A stretch of 64,000 nucleotides of DNA from JAJEDW01 sp963555775 (GTDB lineage Bacteria; Acidobacteriota; Terriglobia; 20CM-2-55-15): the NCBI GenBank assembly GCA_963555775.3, contig CAUVWY020000005.1, forward strand, positions 62,001-126,000, given 5' to 3'. The notes below the pieces were generated by a model, which was not told the DNA's origin, made no database searches, and saw nothing but the letters and a program-made list of their open reading frames with translations. Positions 16,625 through 25,448 of this stretch are shown piece by piece. Made by a program: the position numbers and the translations under genes. Each line of letters begins with the position of its first letter. Positions within the stretch are counted from its first letter, which is position 1.

Positions 16625-17101
16625 ATGAAGAGCTTGTACGTTTTGACGCTGGGCGCACTCGCCGCCGGCCTTGCGATGGCCACCGCGGTCCATGCCCACC
16701 ATTCCTTTACTCAGTTCGACCGCGACACCGAGATGGTCCAAACCGGCACAGTCGTGCGCTGGGCGTTCAACAACCCGCATTCGTGGCTGTACCTGAACGT
16801 TGCAAACGACGACGGTTCCGAAACGCTGTGGAGTTTCGAGGGCTCGGGTCCCGTTTCGTTGATTGGCCGGGGTATCACCGGCAGCACGTTCGAGCCGGGT
16901 GACACGTTAACGTTCATGTATTGTCCGATGGTCGATGGGCGTCCGGGCGGTCATCTTGGATGGGCGCGGCTGGCAGACGGCTCCTACATCAACCCGAGCG
17001 ATGGTGGATGCAACGGGAACGAGGCCAACATCGAGCAATGGAAGGAATGGATCGACCAGGGGTTTACGTCCAACACTGAAGCCACGGCCGCAACCCAATA
17101 G
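16625..17101 (+). CDS. DUF6152 exported protein (locus 1)
   Basis: A 158-residue protein with a signal peptide (about residues 1-24, ending VHA). The DUF6152 hallmark HHSFTQFDRD follows at the mature N terminus. The middle contains RWAFNNPHSWLYLNV and GDTLTFMY, the beta-rich core of the family. The His-His start of the mature protein suggests metal binding; this is inference. An AGGAG sequence precedes ATG 16625. It follows the WDGD-type secreted protein, separated only by the inverted-repeat element. Two related proteins lie at 21122-21535 and 27461-27880, plus a relic at 31565-31660. Confidence 0.8.
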   Translation: MKSLYVLTLGALAAGLAMATAVHAHHSFTQFDRDTEMVQTGTVVRWAFNNPHSWLYLNVANDDGSETLWSFEGSGPVSLIGRGITGSTFEPGDTLTFMYCPMVDGRPGGHLGWARLADGSYINPSDGGCNGNEANIEQWKEWIDQGFTSNTEATAATQ

Positions 17102-17186
17102 GGCAGAAAGCTCTCGGACCTTCAACAGATTCCCGGAGCGGTGAGCGGCACACGGCACGCCCCACGGCTCACCCAACGAGTCGGGA

Positions 17187-17921
17187 TCAATTCTGGCGCG
17201 TGAACGGCACGAAGATGACGGGCAGGACGTCGGTAACGCCGATGTCGCCGCCGGGCGCCTTTTCGAGGACCTGAAGAGACTGCGATCGATTCTGCTCCCC
17301 AACCGGTACGACCAGTTTGCCGCCGGTTGCGAGTTGTTCGATCAGAGGTTGCGGGATTTGTTCGGGGGCCGCCGTCACAAGGATTGCGTCAAAAGGCGCG
17401 AACTCCGGCCATCCCTGATAACCGTCGCCAACCCGAACCGTCACGTTGTCGTATCCAAGTCGTTCCAGGGTCTCGGCCGCCCTGCGCCCGAGCGGTTCGA
17501 CGATCTCGATGGTGTAGACGTGTTGGACGATCTCGGCCAGGACCGCGGCTTGATATCCAGACCCGGTGCCTATTTCCAGAACGACTGATTCCGGTCCCAC
17601 GCCGGCAAGGTCCGTCATCAGGGCGACGATGTACGGCTGAGAAATGGTCTGCCCTTCCCCGATCGGAAGAGGCCGGTTTTCGTACGACCGCGAACGCACG
17701 TTTTCAGGGACGAATTCATGCCGCGAAACTGTTGCCATCGCCGCCATCACAGCGTCCGCAAGAGTGGCTTTGCCGGTATAAGACTGCGTTTCAAGAACAT
17801 GGCGTTCGATCTCGTCGATGAGTGCGGCGCGCTGATCCTCGAACGAACCCTGAGAAAATGCCGGAGATGCGGCAAGCGGTACTGCCAGGAGAATCCAGAT
17901 CGCGATGCGAAAAGCGGACAT
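17187..17921 (-). CDS. pcm: Protein-L-isoaspartate O-methyltransferase, exported form
   Basis: A 244-residue protein with a signal peptide (about residues 1-23, ending PAFSQ) followed by a complete PIMT domain. GQTISQPYIVALMTDL near residue 93, the SAM-binding LEIGTGSGYQAAVL near 115, and the later VTAAPEQIPQPL and GGKLVVPVG all match the enzyme. It should methylate isoaspartyl residues in damaged proteins using S-adenosylmethionine. Family members are normally cytoplasmic, so the signal peptide is unusual, since SAM is not expected in the periplasm. A 178-base repeat lies 32 bases before its start and fills the gap to the upstream permease gene. Confidence 0.85.
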   Translation of the reverse strand: MSAFRIAIWILLAVPLAASPAFSQGSFEDQRAALIDEIERHVLETQSYTGKATLADAVMAAMATVSRHEFVPENVRSRSYENRPLPIGEGQTISQPYIVALMTDLAGVGPESVVLEIGTGSGYQAAVLAEIVQHVYTIEIVEPLGRRAAETLERLGYDNVTVRVGDGYQGWPEFAPFDAILVTAAPEQIPQPLIEQLATGGKLVVPVGEQNRSQSLQVLEKAPGGDIGVTDVLPVIFVPFTRQN

Positions 17922-17952
17922 TGTGTGTGACCTCCGAAAGCTCGCGAAGGTT

Positions 17953-18130
17953 TAGCCCGCCTTTCTCACGCGTTGTCGTCGCGAAGGGTCGGAGACGCCG
18001 TCAGAGCTACGGCGCGTTCCCCGCGCCGGGCGCGTAGCGGCGCGTTCGTCGCGCCGGATCAAGCGCGTCAGGGGGCGTGCTTGGCGGATGGATCCGGCGC
18101 TGCAGCAGACAACTCGTGAGAAAGACGGGT
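17953..18130. repeat. 178-base inverted-repeat element, copy A
   Basis: The left end TAGCCCGCCTTTCTCACG and the right end, read inward on the other strand, TGACCCGTCTTTCTCACG, form an imperfect 22-base terminal inverted repeat. The interior contains the GC-rich palindromic core also found at 1755-1823. Copy B at 50747-50924 has the same length and is nearly identical. The element occupies the whole gap between the amino-acid permease and the PIMT gene, and its right terminus contributes to the TGA stop of the permease. Confidence 0.8.
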
Positions 18131-19479
18131 CAGCCTGAATCATTGTACCGTGACCGCCGTCGAGAGACGACCCAATACAGCACGGCGCCGGAGGCGACTG
18201 TCAGCAGTGCCGCGAGCATCTCCCATGGATTCACCGTTGCGGCCAGCACCGCGAACAGCAACGTGAAGAGGACGAAGATGGCGGGCGCCCAGGGGTAGCC
18301 GGTCAACCCTCGGGCACGGCTCGGATCGCGGCGGGCCATCACGAATAGGGACACCACGGTGGTTGCGGTGCTCAATCCCAATGTGAATCCAAGATAGGAA
18401 AGCAGTTCATGCAATTCCGCGATCCACACCACGACCACGGCGAGCATCCCCTGTAACAGGATAGCGGCTACGGGCGTTTCGCCTTCGAACCGCAAAAAGG
18501 ACGGGAACAATCCGTCATCGGCCATCTTGGCGTAGACCCTCGGACCGACCATGACCATTGCTGAAACCGACGTAAACAGTGCAAGCGCCACAACCCCTCG
18601 TACGGCTGAAGCCATGGCCGCGCCGCCAACGGTTTCGGCGGCGACTGCCGCAACGTCCTCCTGACCGGCTACGGCGTCCATTGACGGCGCCAGCACAAAG
18701 ACGGCGTTCAGTGCGAGATAGATCAGCATTGTGAGCCCCGTGCCCAGCAACAACGCGCGAGGGATCCGTTCGCGTGCCGAGGGCACCTCGCCGGCCAGAT
18801 AGACGGCCGCGTTGAAGCCGGAATAGCTGAACGATATCCACATCAACGAAAGGGCAAACGTCGCGATCGAAAAGGGAGGAATCTCGTAAGCCGCGGTCGA
18901 GACTTCGGCGAGGCCTGACCAGGACGAAATGCCGAATCCGAACACCGCAAACGAACAGAATCCCAGGATCAGAATCAGCTTCAGCAAGACCGCAACGTTC
19001 TGCACCGCGGCGCCCTGACGAACGCCCAGCGCGTGCAGAATCACGGCGACGGCAATGGCGCCGGTCGCAACGAGATTGGTGGCATGCGGTGTCGCGGCGC
19101 TCGGTATCGCATAGGCGGCAAAGGTCAAGGCGGCGAATGCAATCGCGCCTGTGAATCCAGGAAGTAGCGAAATCCAGCCGGCGATGAATCCGGTGGCGGG
19201 GTGGAGAGCGCGACTCAGGTACAGGTACTCGCCGCCCGATTCCGGTATCAGGCGCGCCAGGGCGCCGTAGCTCAACGCCCCACACAGAGCCAGGAGCCCT
19301 CCAATGAACCATGCGGCAATGACCCGGAGCGGCGACCCGAGGTCGCTCAAGGCAAGTCCGGAAGTTGCGAACACGCCGGCGCCGATCACGTTGGCCACAA
19401 CCAGTGCGGTCAGCGTCCAGGAACCCAGAATATTGCTCTTGCGCTCCATCGGATTCAGTTCGAACCCATCTTGACGCAT
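18130..19479 (-). CDS. APC family amino acid permease
   Basis: A protein of about 449 residues with twelve predicted membrane helices. The first helix carries the APC substrate motif NVIGAGVFATSG. The later PESGGEYLYLSRALHP loop and the ESGGEY motif are standard for amino acid/polyamine/organocation transporters. It should move an amino acid across the inner membrane with a cation. Either ATG 19479 or an internal ATG at 19449 (MERKSN) could be the start; the shorter fits the family better. The TGA stop at 18130-18132 lies at the terminus of the 178-base repeat, so the last residues (YNDSG) may differ from the ancestral C terminus. Confidence 0.85.
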   Translation of the reverse strand: MRQDGFELNPMERKSNILGSWTLTALVVANVIGAGVFATSGLALSDLGSPLRVIAAWFIGGLLALCGALSYGALARLIPESGGEYLYLSRALHPATGFIAGWISLLPGFTGAIAFAALTFAAYAIPSAATPHATNLVATGAIAVAVILHALGVRQGAAVQNVAVLLKLILILGFCSFAVFGFGISSWSGLAEVSTAAYEIPPFSIATFALSLMWISFSYSGFNAAVYLAGEVPSARERIPRALLLGTGLTMLIYLALNAVFVLAPSMDAVAGQEDVAAVAAETVGGAAMASAVRGVVALALFTSVSAMVMVGPRVYAKMADDGLFPSFLRFEGETPVAAILLQGMLAVVVVWIAELHELLSYLGFTLGLSTATTVVSLFVMARRDPSRARGLTGYPWAPAIFVLFTLLFAVLAATVNPWEMLAALLTVASGAVLYWVVSRRRSRYNDSG

Positions 19480-19620
19480 CTATCGCATGACCGGCTGCAA
19501 TTTTCGCCATATTGGCCTGGGAACGCGGGCATCTTGGGCGCTCTTCCTCCCCCGTAACGCGCGACACCAGCAGGTTCGCGTTCCCACGGGTTCAATATTC
19601 AGGATCAAGGAACTCCCTTG

Positions 19621-19920
19621 CGGGCAGGATGCCCGCGTTCCCAGGGGGCACGCGTGAAAATTGTTCACCGCGAGACGTTGGCAGTGGCCGGGGTGGGTCG
19701 CACGCGGCCGGGAAGAAGAGCGGGCAGGATGCCCGCGTTCCCAGGGGGCACGCCTGAAAGTTGTTCACCGCGAGACGTTGGCAGTGGCCGGGGTGGGTCG
19801 CACGCGACGGGGAAGAAGAGCGGGCAAGATGCCCGCGTTCCCAGGGGGCACGCCTGAAAGTTGTTCACCGCGAGACGTTGGCGGTGACCGGTGTGGGTTC
19901 CACGCGGCGGGGAAGAAGAG
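19621..19920. repeat. Three 100-base tandem repeats
   Basis: Three units start at 19621, 19721 and 19821, each exactly 100 bases and about 95% alike, and a fourth begins at 19921 but diverges after a few bases. Each unit opens with CGGGCAGGATGCCCG, a small hairpin, and contains GTTCACCGCGAGACGTTGGC. An inverted relative of the hairpin block lies at about 19519-19550. The units are contiguous with no variable spacers, so this is not a CRISPR array. Open frames read through the units only because the period and base composition allow it; no protein is proposed. Confidence 0.8.
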
Positions 19921-20190
19921 CGGGCGTGGCGCGTTCCTCGCGCCGGGCGCGTAGCGGCGCGTTCTCAGGCGCTTTCCTGGCGCCGGTCGCGCCGGATCTA
20001 GCGCGCGGTCTGTAGGGTTTCTGACTGAGACGAAAGATGGCCCGGACGATGGGCGGGAACAACGGGAAGATGCGGGCAAGGCGCGCTGACGCGCGCAAGA
20101 AAAAGACGCCTGCGCCTCCCTGTGGCGCGTTTGCCAAGGGGCGGCGCGGTCCGGACCTATTCTCGCGCTAACGGTTGGTCGACTCCCGCG
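19921..20190. other. Non-coding spacer with GC-rich palindromes
   Basis: After the tandem repeats, about 19925-20015 holds a diverged copy of the GC-rich palindromic unit (GCGCCGGGCGCGTAGCGGCGCG). The rest, up to the stop of the next gene at 20191, shows no gene, terminator or promoter that I can support. Confidence 0.5.
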
Positions 20191-21051
20191 CTACTGGTTG
20201 ATCAACGCGTCGAACTGTTCCGAATCGCGCTCGTTGTCGCCGCAGAAGTATTCGTGGATCTCTCCGCCTTCGGACTCGTCGTAGTTCACGATCTGCCACG
20301 GGATTGTCCAACCGCCCGACCAAGTGCTTGTATAGGCGCCCTTGTCGTCGATGGTCACCTCGTACCGCATCGTGTTGTAATCGAGCCTTGTGAAGCGCTC
20401 GATCAAGTGCAGGTAGCGGGTGTGGGGCAGACCGCCGCGGATCATCCAGAACCGTTCGTTGAAACCGACGGTGTCGACCACCAGCGTCTCGCCTTCCCAC
20501 CAACCGTTGGAATCCCCGAAATAGCTGGGTATGATTTCGTCCTCGGGAGGATGCTCGCGGCCCGGCTCCATGGCGACACGGCGCCAGTCGCGGTTTTCGC
20601 CGGATATCAGGAAGATGCGGTTCATTTCAGGTTGGTCGACGATGTTGAGCCCGTTGGGCACAGTGAAAAAACGCATGCCTCCCGCGGGAAAGCAGCGGGC
20701 GTGCGGATCGTCGAGGCCGTTTCGGGACCGGCGGTATTCGTAGAGGTCTCTGGCCCAGTCCTGGAACGGAATTTCCTCGAACAGAAGATTGGTCTCCAGA
20801 CCCGTACCGTTACGGCCGAAAACCGAACCTCTCATGACGTTCCAGAATCCCTTTTCTCCAGGCGTGGCGTCCAGGTTCACCCGTCCGTCGGACCAGTATG
20901 GGGTTGGCGCCGATGGCGGTGCGGGCGCGTCTCCACGTCCCCCGCGGCCTCTTTGCCCAGCCTCGAGGGATTCGACCGATCCCAGAAAAATCAGGGCCAG
21001 CCCTGCCAGTACGGTCATTCCTACCCAGTTGTGGCTTCTCAAACTCCGCAC
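20191..21051 (-). CDS. Secreted protein of the WEGD-motif family (locus 2)
   Basis: A 286-residue exported protein; the signal region is a hydrophobic helix followed by SLEAGQRG. It has a Gly/Arg-rich linker and the family motif NGWWEGETLVVDTVGFNER near residue 185. EYRRSRNGLDDPHARCFPAG is another conserved block, with a cysteine. GTG 21051 is preferred because AGGAGGAG stands five bases before it; a longer frame with ATG 21105 lacks such a site. The DUF6152 gene at 21122-21535 precedes it on the same strand, the reverse order to locus 1. No enzymatic motif is visible and the function is unknown. Confidence 0.7.
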   Translation of the reverse strand: MRSLRSHNWVGMTVLAGLALIFLGSVESLEAGQRGRGGRGDAPAPPSAPTPYWSDGRVNLDATPGEKGFWNVMRGSVFGRNGTGLETNLLFEEIPFQDWARDLYEYRRSRNGLDDPHARCFPAGGMRFFTVPNGLNIVDQPEMNRIFLISGENRDWRRVAMEPGREHPPEDEIIPSYFGDSNGWWEGETLVVDTVGFNERFWMIRGGLPHTRYLHLIERFTRLDYNTMRYEVTIDDKGAYTSTWSGGWTIPWQIVNYDESEGGEIHEYFCGDNERDSEQFDALINQ

Positions 21052-21121
21052 GATACTCCTCCTCGTCTCTGCCAATCCGTGTCGCCAGGCTTCGATATAA
21101 CCCAAGGGCGTGACGTCAACC

Positions 21122-21535
21122 CTAAGGCGTGACGTCCTCGCTCGACCCCGCCCCCAGACGGACGCCCGTGCTCACCATGACCACCGACCGGGCGTTGGCA
21201 TGGGGGTCTCCGGTCCTGGCCCGTGTGCCTTCGATGCGCACCATGTCGCCCATCTTCATGGTATTGCGCCTCCAGCCGTTTCTCTGGATCACGGCCGGCG
21301 CACCCATTTCGAGTGCCCAGTTCTCGACCCGTCCCGTCTCCTCGTTCCGCACGTCAATGTAAAAATAGACGTGCGGATTCATCCATTCGATCTTGGTGAC
21401 TGCCCCGGTCAGACTGACCGGCTGATTGCTGTCGTATTGCGCCGAAAACGAATGGTGCGCTCCCGACGATATCGCGAGCACGGTGACAACCATCGCCAAT
21501 ACGACAACCAAGGATGCGCATTTCACATATTTCAT
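21122..21535 (-). CDS. DUF6152 exported protein (locus 2)
   Basis: A 137-residue exported protein with a signal peptide ending ISSGA and the DUF6152 mature start HHSFSAQYD. The core VTKIEWMNPHVYFYIDV and MVRIEGTRA repeats the pattern of the other two members in this window. The start may be ATG 21535 or ATG 21544; GGGGAG lies upstream of both. It is followed at 71 bases by the WEGD-type gene on the same strand. The NPH motif and the His pair are the best candidates for a ligand- or metal-binding site; function is not established. Confidence 0.8.
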   Translation of the reverse strand: MKYVKCASLVVVLAMVVTVLAISSGAHHSFSAQYDSNQPVSLTGAVTKIEWMNPHVYFYIDVRNEETGRVENWALEMGAPAVIQRNGWRRNTMKMGDMVRIEGTRARTGDPHANARSVVMVSTGVRLGAGSSEDVTP

Positions 21536-21580
21536 CGCCAACATCTCCCCATCGAACAATCGTGTTATCCGACTCACCGC

Positions 21581-22000
21581 TCAATAATCCCGGTCGCGAA
21601 CGATCTCGAACCGTGCCGTCGCTTCACCGCAATTCCAGGTACCCGACATGGTCCGCCGGTCCGAACCCAATCTGTCGATCGTACCGTTAACGACACAACG
21701 TTCTTCCTGTCCGGGCTCGGTTTCGAAATCCAGCTCGAAGTACACCGTCCAGTCCGCGGAAACGAGTCTGGCGTTTTGAAGGTCGGCGTGCTCAAAACCT
21801 GGATTCACAAGCCCGCTGAGCACACTCCCGTCCCAATCCATGATCACCGTGAGATCTCTCTCACTGGCACCCTCGCCCATTGTCCCATGCCATGAACCGA
21901 CCAACGGATGTCCTTCCTGCGCCGCCAGTGCGGCGGCAAACGTCAACGACAGCAAACCTGCCGACAGACAGAACGACTTCAACTGCATCAACTTCTTCAC
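21581..22000 (-). CDS. Small secreted protein of unknown function
   Basis: A 139-residue protein with a signal peptide ending ALAAQ. The mature part is beta-rich: PLVGSWHGTM, an LTVIMDWDGSVLSGLV block and GTWNCGEATARFEI. The G-x-W openings of two strands recall small calycin-like barrels, but this is only a resemblance. Two cysteines could form a disulphide. It starts at GTG 22000 behind GAGGATGAC. It lies between a PQQ dehydrogenase gene (upstream, 157 bases away) and the DUF6152 gene (46 bases after its stop), so the four genes from 23942 down to 20191 may be one operon. Confidence 0.6.
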   Translation of the reverse strand: MKKLMQLKSFCLSAGLLSLTFAAALAAQEGHPLVGSWHGTMGEGASERDLTVIMDWDGSVLSGLVNPGFEHADLQNARLVSADWTVYFELDFETEPGQEERCVVNGTIDRLGSDRRTMSGTWNCGEATARFEIVRDRDY

Positions 22001-22157
22001 GTCATCCTCACTTCTTGCTCACTTCTTCCCTGCTTCTTCGCGGAACGCATCGGGTTCAAGACACGATTCTGCTTCAGAACCCCTGCGGACTGCAATGGCT
22101 TTGCAACCGCCGCCCAACCCGTGGCGCGGCGGCCGGGTCGAACCCCTCGGCTGTGGG

Positions 22158-23942
22158 CTATTGCGGCAGCGGTTCGTTACCGTCAAGAACGAACGTCAAC
22201 AACTTTGGCACGGTTTCGCCCTGCCCGGCGCCGCCCATGAAGGACACGTACTGTCTGCCATCGAGCATGTACGTGATCGGCGGCGCCATCCCCCCGGGCA
22301 ATCCGGTTTCAATTTCAAGCAGTTGTTCGCCCCCATCCGCCGAGTAGGCCAACAGCCGCCCGTCGTTGATGACCTGGAACACGAGATTTCCAGCGGTCGT
22401 CAGCGTTCCGCCTCCGGAACGTCCCCCACCGGGCACGCTCCACCGTTCCTCCTGCGCGACCGGGTCCCATGCGAGCAGCACGTCCCCGACCCTGTCCGGC
22501 CCAATCGAATCGGGAACGCGGGGGTTTGCCAAGAGTTCCGGATCGCCGCGGCCTCTGCGCGGGACCCCGGTATTCATCCGGCTCGGGTCGAAATCGAACG
22601 TGGGATCGACCGCAAACGTCCGGCTTCCACCCAGTGACGCAGGGATATAGACCAGACCCGTGTTCGGATTGAACGACATCGGCGCCCAATTATGAGCGCC
22701 CCCGTTGGACGGAAATATCGTCGCGGCCCCGCCGTTGTGGTCGTAATGGGCGTCGGGATTGACGATCGGGCGTCCCGTTTCCGGATCCATGCCGCTGGCC
22801 CAGTTGATCCGGGCAAACGGTTCGGCGGTGATGAACGCACCGGTCACGCGGTCAAGAACGTAGTAGAAGCCGTTCTTGTTGGCCTGCATGAGCACCCGCC
22901 GCTCACGCCCGTCAATCGTAAGGTCGGCAAGAACAAAGCCCTGTACGCTGTCGTAATCCCAGGAGTCGCCGGGTGTGTTCTGGTAATACCATTCCAGTTG
23001 CCCGGTGTCGGCGTTGACGGCCACGATCGAGCAAACGTAAAGGTTGTCCATGCCTTCGGACTGGCGCAACGACTCCGGCCATGGGCCGCCGTTGCCGGTG
23101 CCGACGAAGACCAGGTTGGTTTCCGGATCGTACGCAATGCTGTCCCAGACCGAACCCCCGCCGCCAAACCTCCACCACTCACCGTCCCATGTTTCCGCTG
23201 CCAACCGCATTGCCTCGCTTTCGAACGGCAACGAGGGATCTCCGGGGACGGTGTGGAACTTCCAGGCGAATTCCCCCGTATTCGCATCGAAATCCGAAAA
23301 GAAGCCCCGCGTCGGAAACTCTCCGCCCGCAACGCCGATGATGACCTTTCCGTTCGCGATGCGAGGCGCCATCGTGAGCGTGTAGTTGTCTTGCGAATAC
23401 GCCACGCGCGCTTCCCATACCGGTCTTCCCGTCTCCGCATCCAGGGCCTGGAGCCTCCCGTCGAGTACCGGCGCGATGATCATTCCGTTATACAGCGCGA
23501 CGCCGCGTTGCACGACGCCACAGCAGACCTTGGACCGCACCGTCTCCTGGTTGACTTCGGGGTCCCAGCGCCAGAGTTCCTCTCCGGTGCGGGCATCGAC
23601 CGCGAAGACGACGCTCCAGTTGGTAATTCCGTAGATGGCGCCATTCCAGACCAGAGGTGTGGCTTCCTGCGGTCCGCCGCCCGTTCCCACGTCATAGGAC
23701 CATGCGAGTCCAAGACGGTCCACGTTGCCGGCGTCGATCCGATCGAGCCGGCTATAGCGAGTCTCTTCGGGGTCGAGGCCGTAACTCAGCCATTCTTCCC
23801 CCGTCGCGCCCGCGTTCCGGAGCGCCTGGTCATCGATCGTCTGCACCTGCCGGCCGCTGGCGGCCCAGGGAATCAAGGCCAGTCCCATCAGTAACCAGAG
23901 CGCCACTCGCGCCTGGCTTGGTCGAATACCGGTTTTCATCAT
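22158..23942 (-). CDS. PQQ-dependent dehydrogenase, eight-bladed propeller without heme domain
   Basis: A 594-residue exported protein (signal peptide ends AASGRQ). Tryptophan-docking propeller motifs occur throughout, for example LAWSYDVGT, GEELWRWDP and GQLEWYYQ. The vicinal cysteine pair in SKVCCGVVQ near residue 145 is the disulphide that packs against pyrroloquinoline quinone in alcohol dehydrogenases. It should oxidise an alcohol or aldehyde in the periplasm. No CxxCH is present at the C terminus, so electrons must go to a separate cytochrome, as in methanol-type enzymes. The substrate is not evident. Confidence 0.88.
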   Translation of the reverse strand: MMKTGIRPSQARVALWLLMGLALIPWAASGRQVQTIDDQALRNAGATGEEWLSYGLDPEETRYSRLDRIDAGNVDRLGLAWSYDVGTGGGPQEATPLVWNGAIYGITNWSVVFAVDARTGEELWRWDPEVNQETVRSKVCCGVVQRGVALYNGMIIAPVLDGRLQALDAETGRPVWEARVAYSQDNYTLTMAPRIANGKVIIGVAGGEFPTRGFFSDFDANTGEFAWKFHTVPGDPSLPFESEAMRLAAETWDGEWWRFGGGGSVWDSIAYDPETNLVFVGTGNGGPWPESLRQSEGMDNLYVCSIVAVNADTGQLEWYYQNTPGDSWDYDSVQGFVLADLTIDGRERRVLMQANKNGFYYVLDRVTGAFITAEPFARINWASGMDPETGRPIVNPDAHYDHNGGAATIFPSNGGAHNWAPMSFNPNTGLVYIPASLGGSRTFAVDPTFDFDPSRMNTGVPRRGRGDPELLANPRVPDSIGPDRVGDVLLAWDPVAQEERWSVPGGGRSGGGTLTTAGNLVFQVINDGRLLAYSADGGEQLLEIETGLPGGMAPPITYMLDGRQYVSFMGGAGQGETVPKLLTFVLDGNEPLPQ

Positions 23943-24134
23943 CGGTTAATCAGACTACATGCGGCGGTCAAGGTCAACACGCGCGTCAACCCGTAGTTCG
24001 AGGTCGCCCTTCAACGGTCTGAAGTTCGGGTCTGAACGTTTTCGACGCCGTTGCCGTCCCGATCGATTGTCCCACCGCACCCGCATGGGATAGAGTTTCG
24101 GGTATCGGCAACGAAAGACGAGAGGGGAGGCACA

Positions 24135-25283
24135 ATGCGCCTGGGGCGATTCGCAAGCATCATCCTGTGTGCCGCGGTTCTTGCGGCGGCGGCAGGGGAG
24201 GCCATGGCCCAACCGCGAGCGGCGCGGGAACGGGACCTGTTGTATGTCGCGGTGCCCAACCGTGCGGGCGGCACCGAGTTCATGGGTGACTATGGAGGCG
24301 TCGGCATCCTCGTCTTCGACGTGCGCAGCGACTATCGATTCGTCAAACGGATTCCGACGTGGGATTATCCCGCGAGCGTGGAACCTGAGGCGATGCGCGG
24401 AATCGAAGTCAGCATTCCGGCCGGTCTGCTGTACATCGCCATGCGCACGCGCCTGGCGGCGTTCAGCCTGACCACCGACAAGATGGTCTGGGAGCAGACC
24501 TACGACGGGCAGTGCTGCGACCGACTGTCCGTATCGCCGGATGGCACGACGATATATGCCCCCGGGGACGGCAACGCGACCTGGTACGTCATCGACGCGG
24601 CGACGGGCGACTTGATCGCCACCGTGGCGACGCCTGAGAGCAATGGCGCCCACAACACGGTATGGGCTCTCGATGGTTCGCGAGTCTTCATGTCGGGACA
24701 GCAATCGCCGATCATATCGGTCGCCGACCCCGCGACGCACACAGTCGTTCAAACCATCGGCCCCTTCAGCAACGTCGTCCGCCCGTTCACGATCAACGGC
24801 CGGGGTACCCTCCTGTTTGCCAACGTGAACGACCTGCTCGGCTTCGAAGTGGCCGACCTGGAAACCGGCGAGATGATCCATCGGGTGGAAGTGGAAGGAT
24901 ATGGGTGGAGCCGTAACCGCAGGCTCCCCCATCAGGTTCCAAGTCATGGCATTGCGCTCTCGCCGGACGAAACGGAAATCTGGGTGGTTGACGGCGTCAA
25001 CCGCTATGTCCACGTGTTCGACGCCACCGCGATGCCCCCCGAACAAATGATGAGCATCCCGACGCGCGACGTTCCGGCGTGGCTCACCTTCGGCCTGGAC
25101 GGAGAATTCGTCTACCCATCGTCGGGCGACGTGATCGACGCCGCCACAAAGGAGATCATTGCCGGGTTGACCGACGAGTTCGGCAATACGGTGCGAAGTG
25201 AGAAGATGATCGAAGTCCTGTTCGAGGATGGCCAACCGGTTCGCACCGTCGATCAGTTCGGTATCGGCATGGTACTCGATTGA
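24135..25283 (+). CDS. Secreted YVTN-type beta-propeller protein
   Basis: A 382-residue exported protein with a signal peptide ending AMAQ. Repeated blades of the YVTN/surface-layer type are visible, with RLSVSPDGTTIY and IALSPDETEIWVV as the clearest. No catalytic residues are apparent. A CCDRLSVSP segment holds paired cysteines near residue 135. ATG 24135 follows GGGGAGG at a good distance. Such propellers usually bind proteins or glycans outside the cytoplasm. It is divergent from the PQQ dehydrogenase gene, with about 190 bases between the two starts, which could carry promoters for both. Confidence 0.7.
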   Translation: MRLGRFASIILCAAVLAAAAGEAMAQPRAARERDLLYVAVPNRAGGTEFMGDYGGVGILVFDVRSDYRFVKRIPTWDYPASVEPEAMRGIEVSIPAGLLYIAMRTRLAAFSLTTDKMVWEQTYDGQCCDRLSVSPDGTTIYAPGDGNATWYVIDAATGDLIATVATPESNGAHNTVWALDGSRVFMSGQQSPIISVADPATHTVVQTIGPFSNVVRPFTINGRGTLLFANVNDLLGFEVADLETGEMIHRVEVEGYGWSRNRRLPHQVPSHGIALSPDETEIWVVDGVNRYVHVFDATAMPPEQMMSIPTRDVPAWLTFGLDGEFVYPSSGDVIDAATKEIIAGLTDEFGNTVRSEKMIEVLFEDGQPVRTVDQFGIGMVLD

Positions 25284-25448
25284 AAGAGTTCGGAGACGTC
25301 CGCAGAGGGAGGCGTCGCCGGATCCGCTGCCAATTGTCATGAAATTTGTCGTGGAAAAACATGCGGGATCCAATGGACAATGATCGACAGAGGACGCGCG
25401 GACGGCGCGCCCGTGACGGGCACGCCAAGAACTCACAAAGGGTAAGCA

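Noticed and set aside
19621..19920. Tandem repeats as a CRISPR array
   Set aside because: The units are 100 bases long, contiguous and nearly identical throughout, with no unique spacers and no cas genes nearby.
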